A stretch of 64,000 bases of DNA from Lentzea terrae (lineage in GTDB: Bacteria; Actinomycetota; Actinomycetes; Mycobacteriales; Pseudonocardiaceae): assembly GCF_003265345.1 (NCBI RefSeq), contig NZ_QFWW01000001.1, forward strand, positions 325,852-389,851, read 5' to 3'. The translations under genes and the position numbers were made by a program. Numbering within the stretch: the first letter of the stretch is position 1; every line of letters begins with the position of its first letter. Below are positions 60,635 through 64,000 of the stretch, piece after piece. Below the pieces are notes generated by a model, which had not been told where the DNA came from, did no database searches, and saw only the letters and a list, made by a program, of their open reading frames with translations.

Positions 60635-62172
60635 ACCCTCGGCAGAGCGAAGCGGGTCTTCTCCACGAGAAGGTCCCTCCGGAAGCAGTAGCGCTCGACC
60701 ATGGCTGTCCCGTTCTCTTCGAAGTGGGTGTACGAGCAGTCGGCGCCCCTGGGCGGCAACGGTTCGACGCCGCGCGACGCCATGCGGGCGATCGGGCTGT
60801 CCAGTCCGACGTTCTGGGCCACCAGCTCACGCGTGCTGCCGAGCGCGAGGGTCTCGTACGGCGGCCGCGCGTCGAAGCCGCCGGGGACTGCGAACATCGC
60901 CGTGTTGAAGGTGACGACGAGAATCGCGACCGCGCCGATCAGCCCGGTCGCGAGCACCGCCGACATGCCGGCCCTGGCGAAGGTGTCCTCCGGCTGCTCC
61001 GTTCCGGCGTCCGCGGCGAGCGCCAGCGGGGCCGTCGCGGCGAGCGAGAGCTCGGCCGTGACGCGAAAGCCCCTGCCGGGCACGGGTCCTGCCGCGAAGG
61101 TGCCGCCGAGCAACCGGACCCGTTCCTGCACACCGGCGAGGCCGAGCCCGGTTCCCGGTGTCGCGCGGGCCCCGCGGCCGTCGTCGAACACGCCGACCCG
61201 GACGATGTCGTCTCCGTGCTCCACCACGACTTCCGCCGCTGCGCCCGGTGCGTGCCGGCAGACGTTGGTGAGTCCTTCGCGCACGATCCGGTGCACGGCC
61301 TGCCGCACGGGTCTGGCTACTTCGGACAGATCAGCGCCGGTCCAGCTGAGCGTCACCTGGACTCCGCCGGCCTGGGCCTGCCGCACCAGTTGGAAGATGT
61401 CGGCTCTCGTGCCGGTGTGGTCGGCCGGCTGGGTGGCCGCGGGCTCGGACTGGCGCAGGATGCCGAGGGTCGACCTCAGCTCGTCCATCGCGGTGCGCAC
61501 GGTGGTTCTGATGAGTCGTGCCGGCTCACTCACGTGCTCGGGCGCGTCCATCTCCAGGCTGCCCGCGTACAGCGAGATCAGGCTGAGGCGGTGCCCGAGC
61601 AGGTCGTGCATCTCCTGCGCGATGCGGGACCGTTCCTGCAACCGCGCGGTCGAACCGGCGTACCGGGACTGCTCCCGCAGCGCGCCGATCAGCTGCTCCC
61701 GTTGCGCGAGCAGGGTTTGCACCACGACCGGCCCGGCCACGGTGACGAGCGCGGCGATGCCGAACTCGATGACGACGACCCGCCACTGGAAGCCGGAGCC
61801 GACCAGCCCGATCGTCAACGGCAGCAGCGCGGCCACCGTCAGCACGACCGCCCGCCACCGCAGCGGCCGCACCCGCGCGGCCACGCTGTAGGACGCCAGC
61901 GCCAGCGCGATGCCGGTCGCCGGATACCAGCCGAACAGCGCGGCCGCGACGAGCACCGCCCCCTCGGGCAGCTGGCGCCGGAGCACGACGGGCAGCACCG
62001 CGGCCACCGCGACCAGTGCTCCGACGGCCGGGTCGTCGCACGGAGCGGGGCCCCAGGCCACCGTCACGTACTGGGTCGCCGTGAACGTGACGCCGGCGAC
62101 GAACACGAGCAGGGCCAGCTCGCGACCCAGTGCCACCACTCGCGGCGACGCCAGGGCGTGAACTGCGCTCAT
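60631..62172 (-). CDS. HisKA_3 sensor histidine kinase with unusual C-terminal extracytoplasmic domain
   Basis: 513 residues from ATG 62172. Five or six N-terminal membrane helices (to about 165), the HisKA_3 dimer domain with phosphoacceptor His in RIAQEMHDLLGHRLSL, and an HATPase_c domain with REGLTNVCRHA and GTGLGLAGVQERV, ending near 375. Then, unlike most NarX/DesK-type kinases, another membrane helix (about 402-425) and roughly 88 more residues with Cys479 and Cys496, which would lie outside. So sensing may happen at the C-terminus. It is coupled to the response regulator. Signal unknown. Confidence 0.92.
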   Translation of the reverse strand: MSAVHALASPRVVALGRELALLVFVAGVTFTATQYVTVAWGPAPCDDPAVGALVAVAAVLPVVLRRQLPEGAVLVAAALFGWYPATGIALALASYSVAARVRPLRWRAVVLTVAALLPLTIGLVGSGFQWRVVVIEFGIAALVTVAGPVVVQTLLAQREQLIGALREQSRYAGSTARLQERSRIAQEMHDLLGHRLSLISLYAGSLEMDAPEHVSEPARLIRTTVRTAMDELRSTLGILRQSEPAATQPADHTGTRADIFQLVRQAQAGGVQVTLSWTGADLSEVARPVRQAVHRIVREGLTNVCRHAPGAAAEVVVEHGDDIVRVGVFDDGRGARATPGTGLGLAGVQERVRLLGGTFAAGPVPGRGFRVTAELSLAATAPLALAADAGTEQPEDTFARAGMSAVLATGLIGAVAILVVTFNTAMFAVPGGFDARPPYETLALGSTRELVAQNVGLDSPIARMASRGVEPLPPRGADCSYTHFEENGTAMVERYCFRRDLLVEKTRFALPRV

Positions 62173-62204
62173 GTCTGGGTGTACGTACAGCGTCACCGAC
62201 TGGT

Positions 62205-62687
62205 TTAGGCCGGTGCCTTCTGCACCGGCGACAGGCAGTAGGTGGTGGGCGGTTCGGGGTAGACGATCGAGATCAGGTCGTCGCCGGCGTCCGGGCACTC
62301 GGTGTCGCCTCCTGCGGCCTGGATCACCTTCGCGACCTTGACCGTCTCGTCACCGGAACAGGCCGACCGGCCCCAGCTGTCGTCGTTGTCGGCCGGCTGG
62401 TAGCAGGCGCCCTCGACGAGGTTGGGCAGCAGGCAGAGCTTGCCGCCGGAGCGCGCCACCTGGATGTACTCGTCGTCACCGCCGGGGCAGCTCGTGCCGG
62501 TGTCGGCGAGCACCTTGCCGACCTTGAACCGCGCGTTCTCGGCGGTGCAGCCGGTGGTCGCGAGGTCGGGGTTGCCGGTGAGGCACTCCCCCGCCTTGGC
62601 CTGGGGCCCACCGGCGAACTGGATGACGGCGAACGCCGTGGCCGCGACGACCACCACCACCGCACTGAGCAGGACTGGTTTTCTCAT
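62205..62687 (-). CDS. membrane-anchored or secreted Cys-rich protein with two repeated modules (LppU-like)
   Basis: 160 residues. An N-terminal hydrophobic segment (MRKPVLLSAVVVVVAATAFAVIQFA) without lipobox, then two similar modules of about 60 residues, each with four cysteines in the same order (ECLTG ... GCTAE ... SCPGG ... LCLLP and ACYQP ... ACSGD ... ECPDA ... YCLSP) and a shared VxVAKV/FKVGKV strand. Related in style to small LppU-type extracytoplasmic proteins of actinobacteria. It lies 32 bases downstream of the kinase gene's upstream edge, in the same direction and ahead of the kinase/regulator pair, so it could be co-transcribed with that system. Function unknown. Confidence 0.82.
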   Translation of the reverse strand: MRKPVLLSAVVVVVAATAFAVIQFAGGPQAKAGECLTGNPDLATTGCTAENARFKVGKVLADTGTSCPGGDDEYIQVARSGGKLCLLPNLVEGACYQPADNDDSWGRSACSGDETVKVAKVIQAAGGDTECPDAGDDLISIVYPEPPTTYCLSPVQKAPA

Positions 62688-62833
62688 GTTCAGGGGTACG
62701 GCTGTGACGCACGACGCAGGCGACGGAGAACGTCTTCACGATGGAGACGATGGAAGACTTGATTTTTCCGACGACCCGTGAGACCCGGCCCCTGCTCCAG
62801 TCCTCTTAGGACGCATCGGCGAAGATGAGGCAC

Positions 62834-64000
62834 ATGAACTCCCTGCTCCTCGCCGCCGCGTTCGCCATGGTCGTCAGGTCGCTCGCGGCGAACCGGCTGG
62901 ACCGGTTGAACCTCGGCGCGCCGATCCTGATGGTGCTGGCGGGCGTGGCGGTCGGGCTCCTCAACCAGAGCAAGATCGCCGAGGGCCTGAACACCGAGAC
63001 GGCGCAGCACGCGGCGGAGATCATCCTCGCGGTGCTGCTCTTCGTCGACGCCACCGAGGTGCGCGCGGGCCGGCTGTGGGGCGCCTACCCCGGCCTCGTG
63101 AGCCGCGTGCTGCTCGTCGCGATGCCTCTCTCGCTCGCCGCGGCCGCGCTGCTGGGCTGGCTGCTGTTCCCCAGCCTGCCGTGGGCGGTCCTGCTGCTGA
63201 TCGCATGCATCACCGTGCCGACCGACTTCGCCCCGGCGGAGCAGGTGGTGCGCGACCGGGCGCTGTCGGTGCGGGTGCGCACCACGCTGAACCTGGAGAG
63301 CGGGTACAACGACGGCATCGTCTCGCCGCTGTTCCTGTTCGCCCTGATCCTGGCCGGTTCGACGACCGAACAGCGCACGCCGCTCGAGGCGCTGGCGACG
63401 GTGCTGCCGTTCGCCGTCAAGGCGCTCGTCGCCGGTGTGGTGATCGGCACCCTGCTCGGCTGGCTGATGGACCGCGCGCACCAGGCGGGCTGGGTGACCG
63501 CGCAGTCCGGTCGCGTCGCGGTGCTGCTGGCGCCGTTGCTCACCTACACGGCGACGGTCGCCATCGACGGCAACGGCTTCGTGGCCTCGTTCGTCTGCGG
63601 CATCGCGTTCCGCTACGTGCACGGGCTGCTGAAGGCCGCCAGGGTCCGCGCCGGCCGGGCCGACCGCGCCGAGTTCCGCTCCGACGCCCTGAGCTCGGAC
63701 CTGCACCTGCTGGAGGACGTCACGGGCCTGCTGACGATGACCATGTGGTTCGTCGTCGGCATCGCGGCAGTGCTGATCTTCACCTTCGGCATCACGTGGC
63801 AGGACGCGTTGTTCTGCGCCGCGGTCCTCACCGTGATCCGCCTCGTGCCGGTGCTCCTCGCCTTCACCGGGTCGAGGTTGTCCGGCCGGGAGCGCGTGCT
63901 CGTCGCGGCGCTGGGGCCGCGCGGCACCACGACGATCGTGTTCGGACTGCTCGCGTTCAACCGCTTGCCGGACGGCCCCGCCGCCGACACGATCCTGACC
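62834..64000 (+). CDS. cation:proton antiporter (CPA1/NhaP type), cut by the window end
   Basis: 389 codons are visible without a stop from ATG 62834 (GAGG just upstream; ATG 62825 is an alternative); the 3' end lies beyond the window. About eleven membrane segments can be traced. Motifs of the sodium/proton exchanger family: ITVPTDFAPAEQVV on helix 4, LNLESGYNDGIVSPLFLF (the ES..ND motif with the transport Asp) and ALGPRGTTTIVFGLLA. Probably exchanges Na+ or K+ for protons at the plasma membrane. Divergent from the Cys-rich protein. Confidence 0.88.
   Translation, partial: MNSLLLAAAFAMVVRSLAANRLDRLNLGAPILMVLAGVAVGLLNQSKIAEGLNTETAQHAAEIILAVLLFVDATEVRAGRLWGAYPGLVSRVLLVAMPLSLAAAALLGWLLFPSLPWAVLLLIACITVPTDFAPAEQVVRDRALSVRVRTTLNLESGYNDGIVSPLFLFALILAGSTTEQRTPLEALATVLPFAVKALVAGVVIGTLLGWLMDRAHQAGWVTAQSGRVAVLLAPLLTYTATVAIDGNGFVASFVCGIAFRYVHGLLKAARVRAGRADRAEFRSDALSSDLHLLEDVTGLLTMTMWFVVGIAAVLIFTFGITWQDALFCAAVLTVIRLVPVLLAFTGSRLSGRERVLVAALGPRGTTTIVFGLLAFNRLPDGPAADTILT

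Noticed and set aside
1..64000. CRISPR arrays, tRNA or rRNA genes, insertion sequences, attachment sites
   Set aside because: None seen on reading both strands; no regularly spaced repeats, clover-leaf candidates or transposase motifs.

Overview
The window is GC-rich, uses GTG and TTG starts freely, and packs genes into operons whose stops and starts overlap (ATGA/GTGA). It carries streptogrisin-type proteases, a SARP-NB-ARC-TPR regulator, a CebR-type operator and a nonribosomal peptide cluster. All of this points to a soil actinobacterium, most likely Pseudonocardiales (Lentzea/Saccharothrix/Actinosynnema-like). That placement is inferred from style and content; no rRNA or other marker gene is present.

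Left part (1-14.4 kb), conflict and immunity: a 2.5-kilo-residue secreted RHS/YD-repeat protein has an Ala-rich, glycine-zipper C-terminus that looks membrane-active, and two small membrane proteins (candidate immunity) follow it. Divergently there is a SEFIR-NACHT NLR-like protein, then two membrane/soluble genes sharing an unusual Gly/Asn/Val motif, and a small two-helix membrane gene that appears frameshifted.

14.4-22.3 kb: an O-methyltransferase and two near-identical secreted DUF4394 proteins whose duplicated promoters carry 11-bp-spaced heptamer repeats of the kind bound by SARP regulators. A 998-residue SARP regulator and a secreted tripeptidyl-aminopeptidase-like hydrolase are next to them.

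22.3-34 kb, plant polysaccharide locus: an AA10 LPMO behind a perfect CebR box, a clan-A glycoside hydrolase with CBM-like modules, two ABC permeases, a binding lipoprotein and a GH36 alpha-galactosidase. The last five form one overlapping operon behind paired palindromic operators. A LacI regulator and a secreted AA5 galactose oxidase with a CBM32-like domain lie upstream. The sugar ABC system has no ATPase gene here and presumably uses a shared one.

34-36.1 kb: a DoxX-like membrane operon under a divergent TetR regulator with two operators, then a scar joining an MFS tail to a headless XRE regulator.

36.4-54.8 kb, biosynthetic cluster: an MFS exporter; a minus-strand operon with two C-A-T NRPS proteins (predicted Thr, and a beta-amino-acid-like pocket), a free C domain, a type II thioesterase, PAS-PAS and GAF proteins without output domains, a P450, a free carrier protein and a class-II-synthetase-like amino acid:carrier-protein ligase; and a divergent plus-strand operon with a BtrH-like Cys/His/Asp protein, an FkbH glyceryl-ACP enzyme, an ACP and a MaoC-SDR fusion. 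A further carrier protein converges on the end. I recognise no known product for this combination.

54.9-64 kb: STAS antagonist, DsbA/FrnE-like oxidoreductase, a Zur-box-controlled pair of COG0523 proteins (one without a P-loop), streptogrisin-like protease, Ala/Gln-rich secreted coiled coil, a two-component system whose kinase has an unusual C-terminal extracytoplasmic domain, a Cys-rich anchored protein, and the start of a cation:proton antiporter that runs off the end.
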